A stretch of 64,000 bases of DNA from the NCBI GenBank assembly GCA_027922465.2, contig BQMF02000800.1:35936-99935 (forward strand), read 5' to 3'. The stretch is from Turritopsis dohrnii. Its lineage: Eukaryota > Cnidaria > Hydrozoa > Anthoathecata > Oceaniidae. The notes below the pieces were generated by a model. It was not told the origin of the DNA, searched no databases, and saw only the letters and a program-made list of their open reading frames with translations. Below are positions 8,793 through 19,803 of this stretch, piece by piece (position 1 is the first letter of the stretch; each line of letters opens with the position of its first letter). Position numbers and translations under genes: made by a program.

Positions 8793-11590
8793 ATGGCTGA
8801 CAATCGTTGTTGTCAAATTTTGTACCAAATGTGGTCATAAAATGCAATTAAAAGATAAAGGCGGTATTGCTGCTAATAAACCAGAAACTTTGCAAGCATA
8901 TCTTCAAGCAAAAGGAAGTGAAAGAGTCGACTTTTTTAGTAAAAGAAAAGCTAGCAGCATCAGCCATGATGATGCCAACTGTGATGATGGTACAAGGAGA
9001 AAATGTGCGAAGTTTTTAACAAAACAATCTAAATCCAAACGTGAATGTGTTATAATAAATGTTGGAGTAATAACAGAGTCAGTGAATGGACTTGCCATAG
9101 TAAGAGGTAGCAAATTGCCAGTGAAGGTGTACAAATCTTACTCAGCCAATGAGGTTAAAGGTGCTGCTGTGAGGAAACATTCTGACCACGACCAGTTTTT
9201 TTGTGGTCAAGAAAGTTATATATTATTGTACCCTGATCAAAAGGTGGTGAATAAAATTCCTGGTAAAGAAGAAGATTTTGCTGTTGAGAAATACAAAACC
9301 GAACTGGCAAAACCCTTATTCTAAGATGGATTTGTATTTATGTCAGAGCTCAACATTTGACCATTTAACTGACAAGGAGAATAAACCAGAGTTCATGGAT
9401 AATAGCCATGAGTCAACATGTGCCAGCACAACCACAACTAAGTTTACTGTACCATCTGATGGAGTGGCATCGTCATCTAGAATTGCTGATATTATTTTTG
9501 ACTTAGATAACTTTCCACCATTGTATCCTGAATTTGAAGATTTCAATCAATTTACAACTGAAGACCTTGACACTAAAATTCAAAATATAAATGTCTCTAT
9601 AAGTAAGCAGAATGATGATGAAGCTAAAGTATTTTGCCCAATTTGTAATAAAAGATATGGTGTTTCACTGATTGCTGAGCATGCAGATGAATGTCTTACC
9701 AAAAGTCAAAGCACTTATATCTATATTGCTGATTCTGATGACAAAGAAGAGGAAACAAGTGAATCAACAAGTGTTGCACAGTCAGATATAATCGATCATA
9801 TAGAGGAAGTTGATGAGAGGACCATATTGTCTTCAATTTCAAATGCTATTCAGTCTGCTAAGGTTGATGTAGGCAATGTTTTGTCATTGCATATATGCCG
9901 TGGTCATTGTTTTCGTGATTTTCATGCATTTTTTGCCAAAAGCTGGAATAAAAAAATGATTAATTGCCTATACAAAATAACTTTCATTGGAGAACCTGGC
10001 ATTGACACTGGAGGTGTTTCTCGTGAGTTTTATTCAGGTATGTGGGAATAAGTTGTTCTTTCGTTCTCTACTGTTTATCTACTTTTGTCATGTTGTCTGA
10101 CAACTGTTTTGGTGCTTTACCTTTTTTTATACTGCACAATATTGCTTATTATGTATAATATAGTCATTGTAGGACATGTCATTATTTGCAACAACCCTGA
10201 CACTTTCTTAACTGGTTTCTGTAGAATGCCTTAAAGAGATTAAAGATCAGTTCTTCTCTGGTTCCGATGAGAATGGTTATGAGCCCTGTTTAGGTATGGT
10301 CAGTGTTGCCAATGGTACAACATTCACCATTGGGCAAGTGTTTGCTGCTAGCTTGATTCATAATGGGCCTGGTCCAGGATTTTTGGCACCATGGGTGTAT
10401 GCCTTTATTGTCAATGGATTGCAAGAAGTTTTAAAAGACCTTCCCAAAGAATTAGTGAATGGTTCACTGTATTGTGATCTGTATAAACATGTAAGTGCAT
10501 GCTTTTCTATACATTACTGTCTCTCTGAATACAAACACTGATTTCAAATTGATGAACTTTTTGTTTAAGGTAATGCAAGTGCAATCAGATGATGAAATTG
10601 TCGAAATTTTCAAGTCGGATAAAGCTCTTCAGATGCTAGAAAGTGTGGGATACAGAGGCGATCCTTCCAAAGCTAAAATTGGCAACAGGACTGACGTTCT
10701 GCAGTAAGTGATTTTTAACTTTTGATGATTTTTGTTTAATTGTATATATGAAATATTTCCTTGGCATCCATTCGGTTACTTACAACTGTGATGTGAAATG
10801 AAAGTGCATGTTATATTCTATATTTTCTGTTATGCATTCTTATTTTTTTGTTTGCTTTTTGAAAACAATTGATCTAAAAATGCCAGAATGCATATTGTTG
10901 ATTATTGTTCTATAGATCGATGTTCATCAAATCGAAAGTTGAACCATTGATGACAGCCCTGAGTGAGATTGCTGCTGGACTATCATCCTTCAATGTTTTG
11001 AATATCATTAAGAAAAACAAATGTGTATTCAAATCTGTCTTTTGTCCTTCAAATGTATTTACTTGGAAGCATGAATCTTTCGCTCAAATGTTGAATCCCA
11101 TTTTCAGTGAAAATGGAACCAATAAAAGAAATGCAGAGATTCCTTGTTTCAAATCCTTCTTGGATTTTATTGAAACATGTTTTAAAGATGGTAAGTTGCT
11201 GGTATGGTATATAAGTGTAAAGTGAAACTGAAAGAACAATAATAAACCAAAAATCTGTCAAATACATTTATAAAAATTTTATTTGAAAATGATTACATTA
11301 TTTGGCAATAATTGTCAATTTTAGAAACATTTGGTGTACCACCAACAAAGCTGATGAAATATTTCACCGGATCTGCAAGTGTTTCACCTACTGGATTGGC
11401 ACCGACATTCCATGTCCAGTTCAAACATGGATGTTCTGATTCTCCAAGTGGAACGAAGTGCAGGTGCTTACCATCAGTAAGTACCTGCAGTCTTACTGTG
11501 ACACTGCCCGTGCATATTAACACAGAGGAAGGAATGATGGAAGCATTCACAACATCAATGAGTGGTGAATATGGCTTTGGCAGGTGTTGA
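8793..11590 (+). CDS. Transposon-borne zinc-ribbon/HECT E3 ubiquitin ligase (5 exons, 1-2 frameshifts)
   Basis: Exons read 8793-10037, 10225-10490, 10570-10703, 10916-11190 and 11325-11590. Every donor is GT, every acceptor AG, and all four splice phases match. The N-terminus has a CxxC zinc-ribbon half (FCTKCGHKM) and a central UBZ-like finger (CPICNKRYG...HADEC). The C-terminal HECT domain starts at ITFIGEPGIDTGGVSREFYS and ends with LPSVSTCSLTVTLPV, where the cysteine is the thioester residue, followed by YGFGRC. HECT ligases accept ubiquitin on that cysteine and pass it to a substrate. Two single-base problems occur in exon 1: one near 8815 between the ATG and the zinc ribbon, and one near 9317, where the frame ending AKPLF must shift to NPYSKMDL. 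They are mutations or assembly errors. The gene lies between the transposon's TIRs and converges on the integrase gene. Confidence 0.75.
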
Positions 11591-12197
11591 AGGTTTAAAT
11601 TTACCTATACGTTACATAATAATGCGCTTTTTGTTCAGTGGTTCAAGATTTTAACAATTTTCCCATAGTTCTAGTAATTCATTAGTTACCGAATTTATGG
11701 TGTAAAATTTTGTCCACGCCAAAAAAACGCCTGTTTATTTTGTTGATATGTTGATCAGTTCAATTGAAATTTTTTGTTTTTGGATTTTTGTTTGGTCATC
11801 TTACTATGCCTTATTTAATGCACCGTGCAAAACCTAAGTTAGTAGGATTTCTTATTGTGTTATAGGACCTTGTTTTCATTTGAGGAAAAGCAATGTGAAG
11901 TATAACGTGACAATTATTCACAAATCTTTAAATCACTTGTGAAACTTGAGATCTATCTTTATTGTTTATTTTATTCCTAGCTGTAATACTGCTTTTAATA
12001 TTTCGTTGTACGTTTTTTTAATAAAATTTATGTGAAGAGTTTATGCAAAAAAAACAACGTTTTTCATTGCCTACCTGAGTGAATTTTGGTTTTTGGTATC
12101 AAAAACTTGTAAGATAGATAGAAAGAAACCTGCTGAAATTAACTTAAGTGGAACTCCGTTTAAACAATGAGCAAGTAAATACATTAATATCATATCC
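11591..12197. other. Intergenic gap between convergent transposon genes
   Basis: AT-rich 3' flanks of the HECT and integrase genes. AATAAA-like signals are present on the plus strand (about 12019). No coding or repeat signal is seen. Confidence 0.6.
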
Positions 12198-13442
12198 TTA
12201 GCATCCAGAACATTCGATAATGCGATTGAACATATCTGAAGCGTTTCTCCAATCAGTGGGTGGATGTATAAGGTTCTCCATAGTTACTACGTGTTGAAAA
12301 TAAGCTTGCAAATCGTTATCCTGTACGTTTAGCGCATCCTCCGCTTCCTTATAAATATCAATTTGGTTGATAATACTGCTAATCTCTTCTTGAGTTACGG
12401 CAATTCCTTGATCTTGGTATCCCCGCACTTCAGAAACATAAAACAAGTGATCCGGAACTCCAGCGACTTGGCAAAACTTAGATTTTCTGATACAATGGTT
12501 ATTCCATTCTTCTGAAACCATGTCTAATTCTTTCTGCAAAAACGTGGAAAATACAAACCAGACACATTCCATATGAACATGGTGGCCTAATTTGAGTGTT
12601 CCAGATTTCACCATATCCTTGAAATAATTAATTAACCAGTTCGAATAGCCTCTTCTAAAATGACTCCACCAGTTTTCAATGCGTTGATTTGAATGTGAAG
12701 AACCATAGGCATGAGTATTAATATCATCAGAAAGTGCACATTGAACTGCCGCTAACAAAGCATTCTCAGAGCCACAATCTGTGCGAATGGACGCTGGATG
12801 GATACCTAGCTCCTCTACAGTTCTCAAAAAAAAACTTGCCGCAACAACGGGATTGTTGTTAGTTCTTACTACTTTCAGCCATGAAATCTTCCTTGAGAAT
12901 CCATCAACACATCCATGTATTGGCAGTCCGTATGGCTTTAATTTATCATAGCCATCCGTGTGCCAGGTACTGTTCGGACCGTCAGAAACATATACTCTTC
13001 TTTCAAGTCTTCTTTTCTTTCTTTGTTTGCTAGCCTCTGGATCTAACTCTCTTAGTATGTTCATGACAGCATCACGAGGAATGTTTATTCCATAAGTTGT
13101 ACGTAGTTTATTCCACATACTCCGATAGCCAATACGAGTTGAAGGACCCTCTGACTGAACTTCGTTAGAGACAATGGCAATAGCTTGTTCATAACAGTTG
13201 TAATCAGACTTTTTTAGACCATATTGGTGCAGTCGTCGTCTCAGAGTACGTATACTGAGGGTTATACCATGCTGTTTTTCAAGGATAAACACTATGGTTG
13301 CATAAGGCATCCCACGTTTAAAATAAGTTGTTATTATATCCTCTTCTGAATCAATTGGCCATATGATTTTCTTTCTGGTTCCACAACTACCACAAAACAC
13401 ATGCTCATCTTCTAGTTCTTGACCACAGTTGTGACAAAACAT
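12198..13442 (-). CDS. Zinc-ribbon DDE integrase/transposase (IS3EU-like, rva_4-type)
   Basis: A single exon of 414 codons. Residues 1-25 form a complete zinc ribbon (FCHNCGQE ... VFCGSCG). A helix-turn-helix-like segment follows (about 35-75: YATIVFILEKQHG, then IRTLRRRLHQYGL). The integrase core has the first Asp in WHTDGYDKLKPYG, then IHGCVDGFSRKI, the second Asp in IRTDCGSENALL and the Glu in SHSNQRIENWW, with 33 residues between the last two. This is a retroviral-integrase-like fold of the group called rva_4 or IS3EU in eukaryotes and would cut and join the TIR ends. No frameshift or stop interrupts it, so it looks functional. Its start lies about 515 bp inside the right TIR. Family name is from recognition; the DDE residues are seen directly. 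Confidence 0.85.
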   Translation of the reverse strand: MFCHNCGQELEDEHVFCGSCGTRKKIIWPIDSEEDIITTYFKRGMPYATIVFILEKQHGITLSIRTLRRRLHQYGLKKSDYNCYEQAIAIVSNEVQSEGPSTRIGYRSMWNKLRTTYGINIPRDAVMNILRELDPEASKQRKKRRLERRVYVSDGPNSTWHTDGYDKLKPYGLPIHGCVDGFSRKISWLKVVRTNNNPVVAASFFLRTVEELGIHPASIRTDCGSENALLAAVQCALSDDINTHAYGSSHSNQRIENWWSHFRRGYSNWLINYFKDMVKSGTLKLGHHVHMECVWFVFSTFLQKELDMVSEEWNNHCIRKSKFCQVAGVPDHLFYVSEVRGYQDQGIAVTQEEISSIINQIDIYKEAEDALNVQDNDLQAYFQHVVTMENLIHPPTDWRNASDMFNRIIECSGC

Positions 13443-13489
13443 AATTCATCCAAACACGTCTTTGATCGATCTGGAATATGTTTCCTTTT

Positions 13490-13925
13490 AGCTTCTCATA
13501 AACTTCAAAATTTGGGTTTAAACTTTGAAATATGGATTTGATCTTTGAAATTCGGACTTGCACTTTGAAATGTGGATTTGAACTTTGAAATTAAGATTTA
13601 AACTTTGAAATGTGGATTTGAACTTTGAAATTAAGATTTAAACTTTGAAATTCGGATTTGAACTTTAAAATTCGGATTTGAACTTTTAAATTCGGACTTG
13701 CACTTTGAAATGTGGATTTGAACTTTGAAATTAAGATTTAAACTTTGAAATTCGGATTTGAACTTTTAAATTCGGATTTGAACTTTTAAATTCGGACTTG
13801 CACTTTGAAATGTGGATTTGAACTTTGAAATTAAGATTTAAACTTTGAAATTCGGATTTGAACTTTTAAATTCGGACTTGCACTTTGAAATGTGGATTTG
13901 AACTTTGAAATTGAGATTTCATCGA
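13490..13925. repeat. Right subterminal minisatellite
   Basis: About 24 units of 17-18 bp (AACTTTGAAATGTGGATTTG and variants), the inverted equivalent of the left array, with a higher-order pattern of repeated blocks. It lies between the integrase start and the right TIR and probably serves as transposase-binding sites or promoter DNA (inference). Confidence 0.85.
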
Positions 13926-13957
13926 GAAATTCAGATTGGCCTTCCTCGGCTTCCGTA
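13904..13957. repeat. Right terminal inverted repeat of the HECT/integrase transposon
   Basis: Reverse complement of 3692-3745 with a few mismatches, ending CGGCTTCCGTA and followed by the target duplication ATTTCA (13958-13963). Confidence 0.8.
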
Positions 13958-13963
13958 ATTTCA

Positions 13964-15919
13964 TGGGCAAAGTATGTCAAAGACAATAACATATCAAAAT
14001 AAACAGCGTGGTGATTTCATCAACCTATACATATACACATATACATTTTCAGAAAGAACATCTTATTTGCAAAACAGTGAATTAAAATTAACAAGAAATG
14101 CCTTGCATATGGACATATCGCTTACGTAAAACCCAACAACATCCGCTCTATTAGTATCCGTTTACTAACATTTACCTGTTTTTCACAGTATTTGGATTAG
14201 TTGGCAGTAAAATTCTAACGCAATTAAAAAGTTCTCAGAACTAGAGATACTCTCAAGTTGAAAATGATTGTGTTATACACAGTGATTGTAGAATACACAG
14301 GAATACAAAAAATAAGATTCTAGAATGATAAGGTTGACTTTTGTTTTGTGTTGTTCAGAAATGTTTAGTAGTTAACATTGGATAGATCTGGATAGGTATC
14401 ATGACACCGTCAAGTCAAGTTTCATTGTTTCATTTTTGGCTGTAGTTACCAAATGCACTGGAAAGTTCATCATTATAATAATCCAGTCTGAAAACTCAGT
14501 GATGGAAGCTTCTGGCTAATCGCATTTTTTGCCAGGGGGTAACTCGTGTACAATAAATATATAGGCAACGTTATGATTTGATCATGTCGAACCCCCGTCT
14601 TTCGACTGAGGAAAGTGACAAACCGAATATCAGTTTGTGTTGTCTTTTGACAATAAGTAATAGATTTTACTTATACTTGGCAGTTGCTTGACAGTAATCT
14701 CCGGAAAAATGAAATATGAAAAAATGAACGGTAATGTTCTTGTGATGTATGGGGTAAAACATTATTTACTTTAGAAATACCATTTTAGGATTCCTGTGTC
14801 CAAAATGTTACTTTACATATATGACGTTTCATATTTCATATGAGATTTCATTTCTGGCATTGCATATTTATGATGGAACAAGCTAACACTCTTCATTCAA
14901 TAACTGTAGGAATGGTTAATAATACTGCAATGATCTCTCAATATAGGAAACCCCGAAGAAACACACAAAAAAGTTCGTTGCGTCGAGAGTTCTTTATACT
15001 GAACATTTTCAAAATATATTCAAATCTAATCTCATCAGGAAAGGGAAGACAGGACAATAATCCCATAAAGACATTTTTTTTATCAAAATCTAAAAAGTTA
15101 CATTAAAAACGTTTTTTAATTCTGTAGTGCATTTCTAGAACATTCTTATAGTGTTTCAAAGCGGCTTATGTGTTCATATGTTTTATCCACAGCAACATAG
15201 TAGAGGCATGTTGCTTGCATTACTTTCATTACGATAACTATTCAGAATGGTGGTGTCATCATTACATCAACTAAATACATCGAAGTATCGGCTCAATTGC
15301 TTACAGTCCTTCGAGTGATGGATGAGTGGGATAATTATAATTAATGTGACCTTTCTTTCTTAGGAATTCAATTGTCTATTGAGCTTCTTCACCCACTCAC
15401 TAAACAAATTTCCATCCATCCATCCATCCAGCTCTTTCTCTGTGCATGGTAGATATTTAATGTACCTTTGAAACATCATGGTATAGCCAATTGTCCTATC
15501 ACAAAGCAACTTTTCTCCCAACATCATTCTCAGCAGCTAATCCGGTTGCTATGGTTTCTGATACCACGACCATATTGGGCACCAGATGAACTCTTGCGGC
15601 AATGACAATCCTTTTCAGTTTTTATTGGAACAAGCTAAACAACTGACAAGAATGGAGGGAATGTTGACTTCACCGCAGAAGAACTTTTGGCTGCTGACAA
15701 CGAAGCTCAGAATGGAACGCAAAGTTTTAATGACAAAGAAATACTTCCGATGACTACTCAGCCATTAGACCAAACCAACGCAGATGTTGATACTGTTGAT
15801 AAGTGAGGATGGAGAAGTTAAGTTGATGTTGTGATGAGACTTGCTTGATATTGTATCATAAACGTGCTGTTTTTTATATAGCCCTGAAGTATCGATTTGT
15901 CCCTCTGACATAACAAGTA
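13964..15919. other. Non-coding AT-rich DNA
   Basis: No supported gene. The stretch 15825-15917 recurs near 44190 and 46140, so it belongs to a dispersed repeat. Confidence 0.5.
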
Positions 15920-16485
15920 CAGTGGAACCTCTAATAGCGGCCACTTTGGGGGACCCAGCTTAGTGGCCGTTGCATTAGAGGTGACCGATGTATGGAGGTT
16001 TTATATGAATATACTTTTTTTATCAAAAAGGCTGGTCAGGATGGGAGGGGCATAAAGAATGATTCATGATCAAAATAAACACAACATTATTGAGCCTAAG
16101 TGCTTCAAGTCGTTGTGTGACAAGATTCAAAGCACTTACTAAGTCAGCACCACCTAATGTTTCACAAAAGTTGTTCAAATCATCTACAATAGATAAGGCT
16201 GCTTGACTTGACTTTATTTTTGTAAATAATTATTGTAAATAAAGTAACAGTCTTTTTTATTTTTACATTCATTTGCTTGCGTAAAGATTTTTTTGACCGT
16301 TAATAGAGGTAAAATAAGACATTGGGACAATAGAAAGTGGCCGTTTGGCCGTTGATTGGAGGTGACCGATGTATGGAGGCTTTTTTGTAAGAGTTTGACC
16401 ATAAATTCGGCAGGGACTTTCTTTTCTGGCCGCTTATCAGGAGGTGACCGATGTATGGAGGTGACCGTTAATAGAGGTTCCACTG
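15920..16485. mobile_element. 566-bp TIR element (CAGTGGAACCTCTA family), TA target site
   Basis: The ends are inverted copies (CAGTGGAACCTCTAATAGCG at left, CAGTGGAACCTCTATTAACG as reverse complement at right) flanked by TA. The subterminal unit GGTGACCGATGTATGGAGG occurs three times. The surrounding repeat is found without the insert near 44250 (ACAAGCATTTTGTAACAG), giving an empty site. It is non-autonomous with no transposase. TA duplication fits Tc1/mariner or ISL2EU-like elements. Confidence 0.8.
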
Positions 16486-16487
16486 TA

Positions 16488-17930
16488 TTTTTGTAACAGA
16501 CCCTGTATGCTTTTTTCGCTTTTTCAACTTCCTCACTTTTTTAAACGCCTGATACTTTTCTTTTATGGAGATAAAATCACTTTTGACTTCTTGCTTTCGA
16601 ACATTAACATTAACGGCTGCGTTTCTAACGATTTATTGCTGTTAAAAATCTTCAAGAAACTATGCTTCAAACGATTTTGAATTCTCTAAAGGCTACTTCG
16701 TTTTAAAACACACTTTAGTTTGACTGAAAATTATTATATTTACAAAAAAAGAACATTGAATAAAACTTACAGTTAATTACGGTATAGCAGCGAAGCGAAA
16801 ATACCGTATTAAAACACCCTCGCGTTTTTTCTGTCTCCGTGAAGTTTACAATTTTATTTTGGCTCTATATTATGGAGATTCATACGTATTGGCGCGAGAA
16901 TATAAGAGGTTGAAAAATATGAAGGTTTTTTGATATTTCCATTTTTTATATAACTCTTTCTCCTTTTTACTTTTGAAAAAGATAGCAGCAATACCATTTG
17001 GGATGCATGGTCGTATTATTTCTATGATTTCAAACACACAAACAGTAACAAATGTACGTTTGATATTAGAGAGATGGTAGAAGTCTATGCTCTCCATACT
17101 ACAAAATTTCATTATTCTAGAGTTTATCTTTCGTCGTAAACACATTTTGGATTGAAAGTTCACAACAATTTTACTAAGACTTCCCCTTTTTGTTTTATTA
17201 GAGTAAAAACACTTTCATCCAGAAGAGAGAAAGATTGAAACGAAGTATAATAGTGCTAGGTCAGATAGATAGCCCAGAGAAAAAGCCAAGCCAAGAGAAC
17301 TAAAGCCTGTTGTAAATTTTGCTGTAATGACGTTATTTGCAAAGATTACACAAACAAGGTTCTTTTCATCAGGGAAATAACAAACTTGGGGAAATTGCAA
17401 GAAAGCAATGCACTTGCTGCTCATTATTTTCAGTTGCTTTTGCATTATTTGAAAACCCAGGCCATTGGGACTCCTTTGATCTTGATTTTATCTTGGACAA
17501 TGGAAGCAAAATCTATAGGAATTTAAATAAAGTAACCTATTTGATGTTTTCTGAACTCCCTTGAGAAGTATCCATTGTTGATTCAACAGTTTCTGTTAAT
17601 TTTTTAGAAAACATGGTTTTTTGTGTGGAAATAGTGTTTGTGGTGCACTAATAGACAAAAATTTACCACTTGTTTGTGACGGATTTCTTCTTATCATAAA
17701 GGGCTATGTATCTCAGTTACATGGTGTTTTTATAAATTTTCAAACTCTTAAAATCGTAAAATAAACACAGGAAAAGTATGCAGTAATCACCTTAGATTCT
17801 TTACCAAAAAGAAAAGACATAAAAGATAAAAATGGTTACAGAAGAACTCTAAAAACACAAGATGTATTATGCTGTAAAGCATATTGTGTAACTTAAATAA
17901 AAGTACTTTCGTTTCTCATTGTGAATTAAT
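16488..17930. other. Non-coding AT-rich DNA
   Basis: Contains a short inverted pair around 16778-16812 (TACGGTAT ... ATACCGTA). Open frames here are short and of unconvincing composition. Confidence 0.4.
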
Positions 17931-17934
17931 AATA

Positions 17935-18078
17935 TAGTAGAACCCTGTATTATCTCGGACACTGTTAAGTTGGATATATACTCCGAATAAGTATTAACCC
18001 TGATGGTCCCACTCCCGATAAATCAGCAAGTTTTTCACAATCCTTTAAAGGTCCGAGTTAACAGGGTTGTACTGTATT
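17935..18078. mobile_element. Short TIR element (AGTAGAACCCTGT family)
   Basis: The left end (AGTAGAACCCTGTATTATCTC) is inverted at the right (CCGAGTTAACAGGGTTGTACTG). About 144 bp, with TA-rich flanks. Non-autonomous. Confidence 0.65.
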
Positions 18079-18199
18079 TCATATTGATATTAGTTTTTTC
18101 TTCTGTTTACATAAAAAAAACAAAAGAACTTTTCGTCAATATTTTCTCCTGTTTCTAAAACAATCAAAAATTTTAAGCAGTGATATATATATTCTTTCT

Positions 18200-18360
18200 G
18201 GATTAATTTTCGCGGGTGGAAAAAAGGAAAATTCTACGTGGATTAATTTTTGCGGGTTGGAAATATAAAAATTTTGCGTAGATAAATTTTCGCAGATGGC
18301 CTTGATTTTGAATATTTCACCGATTTTTGGAAAATCCTCAAAAACTGCGAAAATTAATCC
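18200..18360. mobile_element. Short TIR element (GGATTAATTTTCGC family)
   Basis: Begins GGATTAATTTTCGCGGG and ends with the inverted CTGCGAAAATTAATCC. Three diverged internal copies of ATTAATTTTCGCGG-like units are seen. No coding capacity. Confidence 0.5.
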
Positions 18361-19386
18361 ATGTAAGGTATATATATACATATTTTGTAATATTTTGGGC
18401 TTTTTTGCAGAGTGGAGCTATGCGGAACGGAGCTCGTTTGGCAAGATCAAATGTTGTCATCAGAGAGATGCGTTTGTCTGCCGTCAATCGCTGAAATTTT
18501 TTACAGTGCATACCAAAAATCTTAGTTTTCTCGCTTATATACCTTTAATTTTCGAAAATTCTGATGCAGATATTAATATGATTGATCAAGCCCAAAAGTG
18601 TTCAGTGTATAGCTTTAGGGTAAAATTGTTGATCTATACGGTAGCGGGAAGGCCAAAGTAGTTGTTTTTATGAGTTAAGTAGACATTTTTCCCCGGGAAT
18701 GTTCCGAATGCTTATTTGTTATGAACTTCCAACTTGGAAACTGCGAAAATCAAACATTGTAAGTTGAACATTTTATAGATGAGAATATACACAATCTGTG
18801 AGGAATAAAATAAAAAACTGTTATTTCTTCTCCATTCCTTTTCATCTTTTTTCAAGTTAGTGTTGTATTTTGATCCAATTAACTGTTTTTATTTCCACAC
18901 ACAGCACAAAACAAGACATAAAAGTCCAATGAAAATGATAAAATCTAATGTTACTTTTGTTGCCCCAGAAAATTTTATTCATAATAGGTCCTTTTATTAC
19001 CCATTTTGAATTCTTATTGCAACCTTATTTATTGTTCATAGGAAATGATTTGCATGTTCCATATAAACGTTTTATGCTGACAGGGAATGCGTGTGCAGAA
19101 AAAAATGGCTTTTATCATTTCTGATGTCTAAATCAATGCCATGAGACATCAAAACAGTATACATCATCATGGAATTAATCTATTTAAAAGGGTACAATCT
19201 TAGTTGCTTTTTGTGATTAAATTGGACTGTTTAACAACAAAAAATGTAAACAAGATTTATCCATCTATATTGAAAAATATTCTCTGATTTGGAATTCAAT
19301 ATTAGTAAACTCTGTTGTAGTATTTACATTTATACGTGTGTCTGGGTGAAACTGTATAACTTCAAGAGAAATAACTGAAGGTAAAA
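18361..19386. other. Non-coding AT-rich DNA
   Basis: No gene, RNA gene or element that I can support. Confidence 0.4.
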
Positions 19387-19803
19387 ATAGCTATATCGTA
19401 TTTCCTCTAATAAACGCCACCCTCTGATAAACGCCGCCCTCTGATAAACGCCGCACTTATAGCGAAACATTTGTAGTAAACACCGCCCTCTAACAAACGC
19501 CTCCCTCTATTTAACGCCTCATCTTGAAAAGCGGCGTTTGAAACAGGCTGATCAAGAATTATAAAAAAGCTTTCATCTCATACAAGACAACATTTCAGAT
19601 ACGTTCACATTTTCGTGAACGTATCTTTTGTGTAACACATTTTTACACAATCTTTTGTTTACCATTTTAAGGATAAGGAAACATTATTGTTCAAGTTTGC
19701 TTCTGTCCAATTTTTCATTTTGTAATAAAGGCGGCCCTCTAATGAACGCCTCCCTCTATTAAACGCCGCATCCAAAACCTTGAGTTATAAACGCCACGGT
19801 ATA
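19387..19803. mobile_element. Foldback TIR element with AAACGCC arrays
   Basis: Both ends carry several TAAACGCC-type units pointing inward, as inverted copies (CCTCTAATAAACGCCACC at left, GTTATAAACGCCACGGTA at right). In the centre, 19597-19629 forms a perfect hairpin (GATACGTTCAC with GTGAACGTATC). Related in style to the element at 62760. Confidence 0.65.

Larger units (their letters stand above)
3692..13957. mobile_element. IS3EU-like DNA transposon carrying integrase and HECT ligase genes
   Basis: The left end (from 3692) and right end (to 13957) are inverted copies over about 50 bp, both beginning TACGGAAGCCGA. The same hexamer ATTTCA lies directly outside each end (3686-3691 and 13958-13963), a perfect 6-bp target duplication. 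Inside each TIR sits an array of 17-20 bp units of the form TTTCAAAGTTNAAATC, in opposite orientation in the two arms. Between them lie a plus-strand HECT gene and a minus-strand DDE integrase, convergent. Removing the nested DIRS element leaves about 5.5 kb. A 6-bp duplication with an IS3/retroviral-integrase-like transposase fits the IS3EU superfamily. Polintons also make 6-bp duplications, but no polymerase, protease or capsid genes are present. The superfamily assignment is inference; the boundaries are seen directly. Confidence 0.8.

Noticed and set aside
3692..13957. Polinton/Maverick identity for the large element
   Set aside because: A 6-bp duplication and an integrase fit, but there is no polymerase B, protease, packaging ATPase or capsid gene, and the size without the DIRS insert is only ~5.5 kb.
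15640..15810. Exon-like frame NGGNVDFTAEELLAADN ending in a stop
   Set aside because: No convincing acceptor before it and no neighbouring exons; possibly a gene relic.
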